A stretch of DNA of 64,000 bases from DAOSEC01 sp035362935. Its GTDB lineage: Bacteria > Bacillota_I > Bacilli_A > ML615J-28 > CAG-313. Location of the stretch: NCBI GenBank assembly GCA_035362935.1, contig DAOSEC010000003.1, forward strand, positions 33,417-97,416. The letters run 5' to 3'. This document shows positions 55,901-63,932 of the stretch, in pieces. Below the pieces are notes generated by a model, which saw nothing but the letters and a program-made list of their open reading frames with translations, did no database searches and was not told where the DNA came from. How positions within the stretch are numbered: position 1 is the first letter of the stretch; each line of letters starts with the position of its first letter. Both the position numbers and the translations under genes were made by a program.

Positions 55901-58326
55901 AACAATCCAAAATGTCCATTTCGATAGTAAAATTCTGTTTTCACATTGCTAGTTTCTAGAGATTGGCTATAGTAAGAATACATACCTGTTGCATCTGAGA
56001 TATCATACGTTCCATCTGCTACTCTTTCAACAGAACCAATTGGAGATACATGCACATATAACAGGTCAAATTGTGAGGTAAATCCTTCTGGATTTCCGAT
56101 AAAATAAGGATTGAATTTTAACGTATAGTAACCACCATATGAATACAAGATGTATTGTCCACTAACCACATCAGGATTTACACTATAGGTATTAATGTAG
56201 TCATCCAATAAATCAAACGCTCCCATAGAGAGTCTTGCTCCACTTTCATCAGAAATGATTGTAGTACCTACTGGTGTTATATGACTCATTGGTAGAGGTT
56301 TTACATTTATGTATTGGATATCAAAATAATTAGGTAATACATGTGATCCTATGGTCAATGAGAATGTATAATCGTCAATCAGTTTTACACCTTCAAATGG
56401 AATCATTTCACTTGTTAATCCCATTGGTGTGGCATATGCTTCATATCCAACCAAATAATCATACTTGTTCGTGCTTTGATGCAATGCATTTCGATCATAA
56501 GAAGCATTCATCAAAATGGCAAACACATAATCTTTGGCCGTAATAGCATCACCATTTGACCATTTTAAATTTTGATTGATTGATATCGTGTATGTTTTAT
56601 TATTTGATTGATCTGTGCTAGATGTGATATCGTCTACTGCCGTTTCATTGATCAATAATTCACCACCACGAGTGTTCCAAACCGTTTCATAACCAAACAA
56701 TAGGTCTTGTAAGTATAAGTCACCTTGGTTCGTACTAAACGATGGCACAACATAACCCGTACTTGAATTGATTTGTACGGATAATTCTGTTGGTTCTGTT
56801 TCATTGATTAACGTTAAATCTTCTAAATTCACCCATAGCAATTGTGGTGATGTGAACATAGAAATGATCATGTGTTCAATGCTTACTGCGTCACCAACTT
56901 GAACTCCACTTAATAAGTTTTTAATTTCAATATAATCAGGAGATATTACTGGGACTCTTACGTCAACAAATCGAATTCCATCTGTTAAAGTAAAATTAAA
57001 GGAATCATAATGATTAGGGATAGAAAGATATTCAACATATAATTGATTGTAGCTTACCAATTCACTGTAATTTTCAATGAAGAAATCAGCATCAAGCGTT
57101 GTACCAATCAATGTTGAAGGAATTGGATTATCCACGCTTTTAACATCTAATGTGTATATTTCCTCAATTTCAGGTACATAATAGTACGTTGCTTTTCGTC
57201 CAAATACTTCAATGAAATCTCCTTCTACTATTTGACCAAAAACATTAAAATCAACACCATAAATTAAAAATGCATCGGTTCCATCTCCAATATAAACCAC
57301 GTTACCAAGAACCCTTGTAACAACACCTTCGATTCGAATGTCATATCCATTTGGCATTGTTTTGGCTAATGCAAGTGAAATTACATCATTTGATGTTTCA
57401 TTCCATTTAGCGAATAATGTGAAATTGGATGATACCGGACTACTGAAATCATAAACGTTATCAAATCCTGAATCGGTATACCACCCCACAAAATAAAATC
57501 CATCTTTGGTAGGGGTTGGTGGTATTTCTAACAAATCATCTTTATTGATCACAATAGGTGAAATTAGGCTTCCACCATTGGTGATAAAATTAACTTGATA
57601 TGTTAGAATACTTGGATTTGGATCTATGGATGCCCTTCTTCCAGCAAGATATAACTGGATTAAGTTCACATCCATAATTGTTATTTGCCCATCACCATTG
57701 ATATCAATTAACATCAGTTGTGTTGGGGTAAATGTGCGTCTTCCAGCAAGATATAACTGGATTAAGTTCACATCCATAATCGTTACTTGTCCATCACCGT
57801 TTACATCACCATATACACCACTTTTAACATTCGCAAAGTTGTAATTGATGTGATCGACAGCGAAAACATCATAGTTTGAATCAATATAACTTACTTGATT
57901 TAAATATGTTTCATCGATTTCTAATAAACTATGTTCACCAACTGTAACAGAAGGTAAAGGAATAAATGTAATATGAAAGAGTTCTGTATTGTTTTGAATT
58001 AATGTAGATACATCTCCATAATTTAATGTAATCAATCCATCAACATCAATGTTGTATACCAAACTTGATGGTAACATGGATCCTTTCGCAATGGATTGAA
58101 TGTCAAATTTGGTTTCATCATACATAAATCGAAATTGAAATCCAGATACATCAACGGCGTTACCGATTGAAATCGTAGTGGTAAATGGAACTCCCGTTGA
58201 GACCGTAATATTTTCACTGGATGAAATAGTCACCTCTGTATATGCTTTTACAGGGGCTTGAAACAATAACCCCAGTGAACATATGAGAAAAAAGGATCCA
58301 ATCAAATACTTCAATATTTTATTCAT
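52972..58326 (-). CDS. Secreted cohesin-dockerin protein with two solute-binding (SBP family 5) domains
   Basis: The protein has 1784 residues. ATG 58326 behind GAGGGG is chosen over GTG 58341. A Sec signal ends PVKA (about 28); no lipobox or anchor was seen. Then come: cohesin-like domain (about 30-165); type I dockerin pair DVNGDGQVTIMDVNLIQLYLAGR (174-196) and DINGDGQITIMDVNLIQLYLAGR (208-230); InlB/Flg_new repeat (240-308); OB-like modules as in YhcR-type nucleases (313-510, IRIEGVVTRVLGNVVYIGDG); SBP_bac_5 domain 1 (about 515-1085, LKWSNGDAITAKDYVFAIL); second InlB repeat (about 1100-1155); SBP_bac_5 domain 2 (about 1155-1784, LYFSNGLSLKAIDYVYTLL). The SBP domains should bind peptides or oligosaccharides. 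No permease is nearby. Function is inferred. Confidence 0.85.
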   Translation of the reverse strand: MNKILKYLIGSFFLICSLGLLFQAPVKAYTEVTISSSENITVSTGVPFTTTISIGNAVDVSGFQFRFMYDETKFDIQSIAKGSMLPSSLVYNIDVDGLITLNYGDVSTLIQNNTELFHITFIPLPSVTVGEHSLLEIDETYLNQVSYIDSNYDVFAVDHINYNFANVKSGVYGDVNGDGQVTIMDVNLIQLYLAGRRTFTPTQLMLIDINGDGQITIMDVNLIQLYLAGRRASIDPNPSILTYQVNFITNGGSLISPIVINKDDLLEIPPTPTKDGFYFVGWYTDSGFDNVYDFSSPVSSNFTLFAKWNETSNDVISLALAKTMPNGYDIRIEGVVTRVLGNVVYIGDGTDAFLIYGVDFNVFGQIVEGDFIEVFGRKATYYYVPEIEEIYTLDVKSVDNPIPSTLIGTTLDADFFIENYSELVSYNQLYVEYLSIPNHYDSFNFTLTDGIRFVDVRVPVISPDYIEIKNLLSGVQVGDAVSIEHMIISMFTSPQLLWVNLEDLTLINETEPTELSVQINSSTGYVVPSFSTNQGDLYLQDLLFGYETVWNTRGGELLINETAVDDITSSTDQSNNKTYTISINQNLKWSNGDAITAKDYVFAILMNASYDRNALHQSTNKYDYLVGYEAYATPMGLTSEMIPFEGVKLIDDYTFSLTIGSHVLPNYFDIQYINVKPLPMSHITPVGTTIISDESGARLSMGAFDLLDDYINTYSVNPDVVSGQYILYSYGGYYTLKFNPYFIGNPEGFTSQFDLLYVHVSPIGSVERVADGTYDISDATGMYSYYSQSLETSNVKTEFYYRNGHFGLFTHPDFGPVSDVKVRTAIAFLMDRETLLDPIIGELNQVIDSTYNVHSWMYELMQEQLNDYLTHFSVDADMANALLDDSIWKYEYDGTTLFDPVQAQIQNSGSHLNFPYVRHNDQGEPLIIRIAVPSISYEDLLISQFDAYFGLAGVGFEVNYVSIFDMINQYTYPEYLGENRYYHMFLLSRLYGLPLDYATEYDVESPYGIDDQILGMLLDMYSQVTPGNRYDYALKWAQVVKRLNTLLPNIPIVSQPTFVFYADWLNDLNLTPYWNWADEIYYMSSNYAPRITFDTLTEDVIVYPISQEPSSAITLPTPERMEFTFDGWYDSEEFINKIELTTMPSYSMHLYAKWVFNYPVNTFFVGQGLLADSFLPYIQTNASDTEIMPLLHGYEPVVVTKDGRVVPNPTVLANADTFYEDMYYKERVVDQTTVQDRVFRLEINPNLYFSNGLSLKAIDYVYTLLLFASTDMESVGGWNSLANGFLGYDAYRPINEMTGEWITSADVYFEGIRFIDEYTFEVTLDSQWMYGFNDAQYLSFSPMSYIMYAPYGTNITSDENGSKINHMGLSNVWKFTSEDHYLRTPLSFSGPYTLAYVENNEIILRKNPNYRGNYLSEIPTFDAIVIRQGYSVDGTDDLVNGDIDYFGNARYINNLYDMTNLENITNASYYRSGYGMLAFNCDFGPTADPMVRRAISYMVDSTSIISSVLYGHGTSIYGDYEMDNWKYLSMEEELLANLEHIGYHNFDVANSYLDQTEWIYESDGITLYDPAKAVVINVNSYDQFNYFRHNSSGEVLQINHLATTNNEVSNNLDWNIKYASMHTGVKYTIDYMSFDSLLDHYYYSYELKPTLENPIDQRYYHIFNLAVSKSVGSEPYYSYHSDFYDTSYNAMGVKDSVDSPMIPLEEGELTIDELTTLLLHCEPGDEITYLNYWYQYQLRLQKILPMVPLYQNAYYDLYNEAFGDIDISTYWGWAKEIANIQPVN
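57637..57780 (-). repeat. Dockerin repeat, 42-nt identical copies
   Basis: 57637-57678 and 57739-57780 are identical over 42 nt and 102 nt (34 codons) apart; they encode the end of each calcium loop helix (IMDVNLIQLYLAGR). The flanking bases differ only at silent or conservative sites. Such identity at the DNA level suggests recent duplication or gene conversion. Confidence 0.92.
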
Positions 58327-58333
58327 AAGCCCC

Positions 58334-60373
58334 TCACTCACTCAATACAAATGCCAAACCAGCTGTACTGGTTGTCGCAATGTAAAGATTAAATTCTTCA
58401 TCGACTTCCGTTGCTTCGATCACAACCAAGTCTAATTGCAAATTGGTACCAGCTGAAGCCAGTTTATCAAATGTGATTGTCATCAATAGTTGTTCATTTT
58501 GTATTGGACTCATTACGTCAGCCCAATTGAATCGAACTTCTCCTAAAATATCGATGTTCCACACATTGGATACACCATTGACCACAGTGGATGGAATTAC
58601 TTTTGCTTCATCGTAGAAAATTCTCAAGTCATATCCTGCGATGTTCGGATTACCTCCTAAGTAAACCTTGATAGTAACGTTTGTACTTGTTTCTGCTTCT
58701 TTCACGAGATAAAAATGATTGTCTTCTGTTGTTACTTGATCCGGTTTCCAAATCGCATGATAACTTACATTACTTGTGATCGTTTGTGGAAAAGATAGAC
58801 CAGCGATTGCTTCTATGGATGTGTTCCACCCTAAGAATAAAAATCCCGATTTGGTTGGTTCACTAGGTCCTACAATGCTTGTTCCATTGACCACTTGTTC
58901 ATATTTGTGATACAACACACCATCTACATAAAAGAATACTTCCAAATCCCCAACAATTGGATTTGATTCTTCCCATAATGCATACAGTGTCATGGATTGG
59001 GTAATCGGAATATAATTAAAGAATTGACCATCGTTAATGGTTGTTCCTGTATACCACCCTTTGAAGACATAACCTTCTTTGGTTGGGATTGGTAATACCA
59101 TAGAGGTACCATATACAATGTTGATTGAAGATTCGTGTGGTTCGGGCAATTCTCCTTCATCCAAATCAAATGTTATAGTAACCATGGTGGTAGTTGGAAG
59201 GTAATCAGTTAAATCAAATAATGGAATCCATGTTTCACTACCAACGTATCGATAATACAAAACATGATTAACTGCATTTACTTCTAGTTCTCTACCGTCG
59301 ATTCCGTTTGTTCCGTCAGTACCATTTGGTCCCATAGGTCCAGTTAATACTGTGAGGGAAATTAAATTATCCCATTCCAAATCAGCATCGTATTTCCATT
59401 GGATAAAGCCTTCGCTCACTCGCAACATGACTTCTTTGCCATCAACGCCATCATCTCCTTTTGGACCGATGATGCTTCCTGCATTGATTGTTTGTTCATT
59501 TGAAAGTGTTATAATTAATTGACCATTTTGATTAATGGAAGCATTGGTGATGGAAATTCCATTGGCACCATCTTTGCCATCAACACCATTAATTCCATCA
59601 GTACCATTTGTGCCAACAACAACACCAACATTTAGTTCGGTATCATCGTCAAAAGTAATAATTAATTCGCCTAAGATATTAATGGTGACGGTTTTAATTC
59701 CAAGACCATTTTCTCCATCTGTACCGCTTGTTCCTTCTAAAGTCTCTAATTCAATCAAGTCGACCCACTCAGTATCCCCTTCAAGTCTCCACTGAATGTG
59801 TGTAGACGTTGCTTGCAATTCGATTTGATTTCCATTTTGACCACTTGGACCTATTACCGCACCAGCATCGATGGTCTCATCATTTGTCAATGTAATGATT
59901 AAATGTCCCGCACTATTGATGGTTGCTTCTTTGATTCCGATACCTGCAGGTCCGGTAATCGAAGCCAACCATTCATCATAGGTACCAGTTATTTGATTCG
60001 ATGTCACTCCAAGCAAATAAACCGTACTTAAGCGTAGTTCTAGTTCTGTTCCTTGTATGGTCACTTCGATTGTAGTTTCGTGTGTCCCATACTTAATTGT
60101 TATCGTGTGATTTCCTGCGATCGACATCTTTTGAATATCAGTTTCACTAAGCATGGCGGTTGTCAGTGGAATGCTTTGGGTTGTGCCATCAGCTTTATGT
60201 AGTACGATCTTGATGTCACTAATATTAAAATCTCCCATTTCCAGGTTTTGGATTGTCGAACTATCAACGGATATTGATGTAACTTGTGATTGTTCAATCA
60301 CGTCACACCCTGATAATCCAAATCCAACGAAAACAATCAGTGATGCGAAAAAAAGTTTGATTGTTTTGTTCAT
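58334..60373 (-). CDS. Lipoprotein with Gly-X-Y linkers, InlB repeats and C-terminal cohesin-like domain
   Basis: The protein has 679 residues from ATG 60373 (AAAGGGG site; ATG 60394 rejected). Lipobox LSGC (Cys23) anchors it. An Ig-like region (about 30-110) is followed by alternating beta modules joined by short collagen-like Gly-X-Y runs. Type A (GHLIITLTNDETIDAG) occurs three times and type B (IQWRLEGDTEWVDLIEL) three times (about 135-385). Two InlB/Flg_new repeats (395-463, 473-538; GWYTG, GWNTS, LYALW, YHAIW) and a cohesin-like domain (546-679, NIAGYDLRIFYDEAKV) follow. It stops 7 nt before the dockerin protein starts, so the two are co-translated. I infer it is the membrane-anchored receptor for that dockerin. 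Confidence 0.8.
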   Translation of the reverse strand: MNKTIKLFFASLIVFVGFGLSGCDVIEQSQVTSISVDSSTIQNLEMGDFNISDIKIVLHKADGTTQSIPLTTAMLSETDIQKMSIAGNHTITIKYGTHETTIEVTIQGTELELRLSTVYLLGVTSNQITGTYDEWLASITGPAGIGIKEATINSAGHLIITLTNDETIDAGAVIGPSGQNGNQIELQATSTHIQWRLEGDTEWVDLIELETLEGTSGTDGENGLGIKTVTINILGELIITFDDDTELNVGVVVGTNGTDGINGVDGKDGANGISITNASINQNGQLIITLSNEQTINAGSIIGPKGDDGVDGKEVMLRVSEGFIQWKYDADLEWDNLISLTVLTGPMGPNGTDGTNGIDGRELEVNAVNHVLYYRYVGSETWIPLFDLTDYLPTTTMVTITFDLDEGELPEPHESSINIVYGTSMVLPIPTKEGYVFKGWYTGTTINDGQFFNYIPITQSMTLYALWEESNPIVGDLEVFFYVDGVLYHKYEQVVNGTSIVGPSEPTKSGFLFLGWNTSIEAIAGLSFPQTITSNVSYHAIWKPDQVTTEDNHFYLVKEAETSTNVTIKVYLGGNPNIAGYDLRIFYDEAKVIPSTVVNGVSNVWNIDILGEVRFNWADVMSPIQNEQLLMTITFDKLASAGTNLQLDLVVIEATEVDEEFNLYIATTSTAGLAFVLSE

Positions 60374-60399
60374 GTGTAGTCCCCTTTCGACCAATTTAA

Positions 60400-60453
60400 A
60401 ATCTTTTAAAAGATTCTTATCTTTACATTATCACAATATTTTTTTAATTTCAA
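60400..60453 (-). promoter_or_regulatory. Promoter and 5'-UTR palindrome of the cohesin operon
   Basis: On the minus strand TTGAAA (60453-60448) and TAATGT (60430-60425) are spaced by 17 nt. Downstream lies the 16-bp perfect palindrome AATCTTTTAAAAGATT (60415-60400), which begins only about 10 nt after the -10 and could be an operator or a leader hairpin. Confidence 0.6.
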
Positions 60454-60540
60454 ACAACTGTTTCTTGTGTTTTCATACATTTTCTATTAGAATGTAAAAT
60501 TTTATTTATTTTCACGATGTGTGAGTCTCAACTTTTATGG

Positions 60541-60546
60541 TATAAT
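60541..60546 (+). promoter_or_regulatory. -10 box before the small anchored protein
   Basis: TATAAT lies 22 nt before the ATG at 60569. No convincing -35 is seen at 60518-60523. Confidence 0.5.
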
Positions 60547-60568
60547 TAGTACGAGGTGAATTTAAATT

Positions 60569-61120
60569 ATGGTATTAGCAATCATACAAAATCCAATATA
60601 TTTTTCAATTTTTCTATTCATCGTTCTTGTACTACTTTTTTATTATGTTGAACACGTGTTACCAAAACGCAATTTAAACAAGGTAAAAGTGAAGGTAAAT
60701 GAATTTTTAAAACAAGAATACATCCATGCTAAAGTCATTGATTCTCACAAAAAATCGTATGATTTTTATTTTCAAATTGATGATACAAGGTATTTTATTA
60801 AGGTTTTAACCTTACCGATTGCGGGCGAACTCGTCAGTTATAATAAAACATCATGGCAAATTCATTATGGTGGTGGAAAACGTCCAGGAAAAACATTCAC
60901 CAAAAAGAAACCAATTCCAGAACTCAGTTCTTTTGTGTTGTTTGATCCTAAAATGGAATCTGGTAAAATCAAGAAAGTATTAATTGTCTACCCAGATGCT
61001 CATAACTTGTTACAATGGGTAAACGAATCAGAAATGGTCATTTTAGAACCAAAAACCAATGTTCATGGCATCAAAGTGGTGCGTTTCACACAATTGTTTG
61101 ATTCATTTAAGTTATTATAA
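60569..61120 (+). CDS. Membrane-anchored protein of unknown function
   Basis: The 183-residue protein has one N-terminal membrane helix (about 9-27) and then a basic soluble domain with FYFQIDDTRYFIKVLTLP and GGKRPGKTFTKKKP. The soluble part has alternating strands and helices reminiscent of small nuclease-like folds, but no catalytic motif that I recognise. The ribosome-binding site is GAGGTG. It diverges from the cohesin operon and converges on pmbA. Confidence 0.7.
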   Translation: MVLAIIQNPIYFSIFLFIVLVLLFYYVEHVLPKRNLNKVKVKVNEFLKQEYIHAKVIDSHKKSYDFYFQIDDTRYFIKVLTLPIAGELVSYNKTSWQIHYGGGKRPGKTFTKKKPIPELSSFVLFDPKMESGKIKKVLIVYPDAHNLLQWVNESEMVILEPKTNVHGIKVVRFTQLFDSFKLL

Positions 61121-61152
61121 AAAATGAGGAGTATGTCATACTCCTCATTTTC
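61121..61152. terminator. Bidirectional terminator
   Basis: AAAATGAGGAGTAT (from 61121) pairs with ATACTCCTCATTTT, with A or T runs on each side, serving both the small anchored protein and pmbA. Confidence 0.92.
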
Positions 61153-61153
61153 A

Positions 61154-62485
61154 TTACTTACCTGAAATTTGTAATTGTTTAATTTTTATGGATGGTGCAC
61201 CGATTCCACTATACGTAAAACGCAAATCGTTCCCAATTTGTTCAACTTGATTGAATAGTTCTAAGAATTTCCCGCTCGCTACAATCAATTTGACCGCTCT
61301 TGAAAGTTTTCCTTGTTCAATTAAAAACCCACTTGATTTCAAACTAAAACTTCCAGATACAGGATCAATTCCGGCGTGCAATCCTTCAACTTGAGTAATG
61401 TAAATACCTTCTTCAATGCCTTCTAGCAATGCATCAAACTCATTTGTTCCTGGTTTTAAATATAAATTCGTAGGAGCAACCCCAACAGATGCATAAATAG
61501 ATGGTTTGAATCCATGACCGGTTGGATTCGTTTTAAAGATCTTAGCCGTTTTTAGATTATGCATAAATCCTTTGAAAACGCCGTCCTTTACCACTTCAAA
61601 CTCGTTACATGCAACACCTTCATCATCAAACGATGATTTAGAAAGTCCTTCTTCTAAGAACGGATCATCAATGATTGATATGTTTTCACCCATGATTTGG
61701 GTGTTTTCTTTTCCTTTTAACAGTGTTAGGTTTTTAAATAGCATTTCTCCGGAAAACATTCCTTTGAACGCCCCAATCAAATCCGCAACAACATCATTTT
61801 TCAGTACCACTGGGTAGGATTTGGATGCTACGGTATCGGCGTTTAATTTACTTACAGTTGCTTTTGCGATCTCTTGACCAAGAGAAACTGGATCAAAAGA
61901 AGTAAAATTATCCTTGATTTGATAATCAAATACACTAGTAACTTCACTTTCTGTTCTAGCAACTCCAGCTGCCATCATAAAACCATAAAAATCTGATTTT
62001 TTTAGATTCAATCCTTTGGAATTGATGATTCGAACCTCTGAAACTGACTCTGAATACGAACAATTCGATACTTGCTTGATTCTTGGATCAGTTTCTTTGA
62101 TTGATTTTTCTAGTGTTTTTAAGAGTTCTATTTTCTCAGCGGAAGATACTTTTAAGAAAGGATTTTCTTTGTGAGGAAGCAGTCGATACTCTTTCGACCC
62201 TTCATAAATAATGGATTCTTCTTTTGCTTCAATCATCAAGGCATTTTGTTTGAGTGACTCTAACAACGAATCGATGTCATCATCACTTAGTTTTTCCGTT
62301 GTGATATACCCCATTTTCCCTTGATAAATTCCTCGAATTGACACAACTTCTAAATCTTTGACGGTAAACTTATCTACTTCACCATTGAATAGTGAGATTG
62401 ATGTTCCAATTGAAGTTCCCGCATAAATTTCGATATCTTCAATTCCGACTTCTTTGGAACGAGTTACAATTTTTTCAAAATCCAT
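61154..62485 (-). CDS. pmbA: TldE/PmbA metalloprotease partner
   Basis: PmbA (TldE) pairs with TldD to form a protease that trims peptides such as microcin B17 and CcdA. The 443-residue protein lacks the HExxxH zinc motif, as expected for the E subunit. Family segments include EIYAGTSIGTSISLFNGEVD, VASKSYPVVLKNDVVADLIGAF, GEMLFKNLTLLKGKENTQI and VEGLHAGIDPVSGSFSLKSSGF. ATG 62485 has GAGGAGG upstream inside the tldD end. It starts 2 nt after the tldD stop. No peptide precursor is visible nearby. Confidence 0.95.
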   Translation of the reverse strand: MDFEKIVTRSKEVGIEDIEIYAGTSIGTSISLFNGEVDKFTVKDLEVVSIRGIYQGKMGYITTEKLSDDDIDSLLESLKQNALMIEAKEESIIYEGSKEYRLLPHKENPFLKVSSAEKIELLKTLEKSIKETDPRIKQVSNCSYSESVSEVRIINSKGLNLKKSDFYGFMMAAGVARTESEVTSVFDYQIKDNFTSFDPVSLGQEIAKATVSKLNADTVASKSYPVVLKNDVVADLIGAFKGMFSGEMLFKNLTLLKGKENTQIMGENISIIDDPFLEEGLSKSSFDDEGVACNEFEVVKDGVFKGFMHNLKTAKIFKTNPTGHGFKPSIYASVGVAPTNLYLKPGTNEFDALLEGIEEGIYITQVEGLHAGIDPVSGSFSLKSSGFLIEQGKLSRAVKLIVASGKFLELFNQVEQIGNDLRFTYSGIGAPSIKIKQLQISGK

Positions 62486-62486
62486 G

Positions 62487-63881
62487 TTACTTTCCTCCTC
62501 TTCCACCAACCGTCATGCTAGAGACACGAATCGTTGGTTGACCTACGTTTGCAGGAATCGAACCAGATAGTGATCCACACATCCCATGACCAAAACTTAG
62601 ATTATCCGAGATGGCATCAATCTTTAATAAGACATCCGATCCACTTCCAATCAAGGTCGCTCCTCGTACAGGATGCGTAATTTTACCATCTTCAATCATA
62701 TATCCTTCGTTGACAGCGAAATTAAATTCACCAGTTGTCGGTAGAACAGATCCTCCACCCATTTTTTTAGCAAACAATCCATATTTGGTTGATTTAATGA
62801 TGTCTTCAAATGTGTCTTTGCCATTTTCAAAGAACGTATTGGTCATTCTTGAAGTTGGAGAAAATTTATAAGATTCTCTTCGAGCCGATGCTGTTGATAA
62901 TGACTTCATTTTTCTTGCGTTTCGTTTGTCAATTAAATACGATTTCAAAATTCCATGTTCAATTAAGACATTACGTCTTGTTGGGGTTCCTTCATCATCA
63001 ATGTTTAAACTTCCCCAAGCATCCTCAATTGTTCCATCATCGACCGCAGTTACGATATCCGAAGCAATTTTTTCACCAAGTTTATTTGAAAATACACTTA
63101 AGTTTTTCGCAACACTGGTTGCTTCTAAACTATGTCCACAAGCCTCATGTAAGATCACACCACCAAAAGCATTGTGAATGACAACGGGCAAGACTTGTCC
63201 CACCATTTCTGGTGCGTGCAACATAGTCACGGCGGATTCTGCGATTTTTCGCCCAAATTCGGTTAAGTTGATTTCTTCAAACATTTCATAGCCTTGGTTC
63301 TTACCAAAATTATCGGTAGCAGTTTCCATAATTCCGTTTGCTGAGGCCACTACTTGTGCTGAAATTCTAGAATTGGTTCGTTCATCGGTTGCGAATAATC
63401 CATCGCTATTAAAAATCCAAATCGTTTGGATTTTATCAACCAAATTGACGACTACTTGGGTTATTTCATCACTGTATGTTTTTGCCCCTTCGTATAATTC
63501 TTTCACCAATGCTGTTTTTTCACTGCTACTTACTAAGAGTGGATGTTTTCTTATTTTGGTATGTATTGGTTTTTGTATAGCAACTAATTCTTTAGCCTCC
63601 GTGATTCTTGAACCCAAGAATCCTTCCCCTAACGAAGTTGCTAGACTAATCAAATGATCGTGGTTTAAATTGTTGGTATACCCATAGATTTCTTTGTCTT
63701 CTTTTAGTACTCGAATCCCTACTCCAGATACTTTTGCAGTATTCGACTTTTGAATCAACCCGCCACTACATTCAATCGACTGATTGATTGTGTCTTCAAA
63801 ATACAATTCAACAAAATCTGCTCCATAAGCAAGACCAGCATTTAAAATCTCTTTTGCTTGGTTTTTTGTAATCATGTTCAC
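62487..63881 (-). CDS. tldD: TldD metalloprotease subunit
   Basis: TldD carries the zinc site of the TldD/TldE peptidase. The 464-residue protein has HEACGHSLEA with HExxxH at 245-250, DDGTIEDAWGSLNIDDEGTPTRRNVLIEHGILKSYLIDKRNARKM, and NFAVNEGYMIEDGKITHPVRGATLIGSG. It precedes pmbA and is co-transcribed with it. Confidence 0.97.
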   Translation of the reverse strand: MNMITKNQAKEILNAGLAYGADFVELYFEDTINQSIECSGGLIQKSNTAKVSGVGIRVLKEDKEIYGYTNNLNHDHLISLATSLGEGFLGSRITEAKELVAIQKPIHTKIRKHPLLVSSSEKTALVKELYEGAKTYSDEITQVVVNLVDKIQTIWIFNSDGLFATDERTNSRISAQVVASANGIMETATDNFGKNQGYEMFEEINLTEFGRKIAESAVTMLHAPEMVGQVLPVVIHNAFGGVILHEACGHSLEATSVAKNLSVFSNKLGEKIASDIVTAVDDGTIEDAWGSLNIDDEGTPTRRNVLIEHGILKSYLIDKRNARKMKSLSTASARRESYKFSPTSRMTNTFFENGKDTFEDIIKSTKYGLFAKKMGGGSVLPTTGEFNFAVNEGYMIEDGKITHPVRGATLIGSGSDVLLKIDAISDNLSFGHGMCGSLSGSIPANVGQPTIRVSSMTVGGRGGK

Positions 63882-63902
63882 ACTTCCTTTCTCACTTTTT
63901 TT

Positions 63903-63932
63903 ATTATATCACACTCAATCCCTATTTTCCAA
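63903..63932 (-). promoter_or_regulatory. tldD-pmbA promoter
   Basis: On the minus strand TTGGAA (63932-63927) and TATAAT (63908-63903) are spaced by 18 nt, 22 nt before the ATG. The window end (GTGATATAA) may hold part of a further plus-strand promoter. Confidence 0.7.

Noticed and set aside
58326..58341. GTG 58341 as start of the dockerin protein
   Set aside because: The GTG falls in the end of the upstream gene and its surroundings form the ribosome-binding site; ATG 58326 gives a normal signal peptide.
59535..59795. Open frame antisense to the Gly-X-Y region
   Set aside because: Pro/Val/Ser-rich shadow of GGN-type codons on the other strand.
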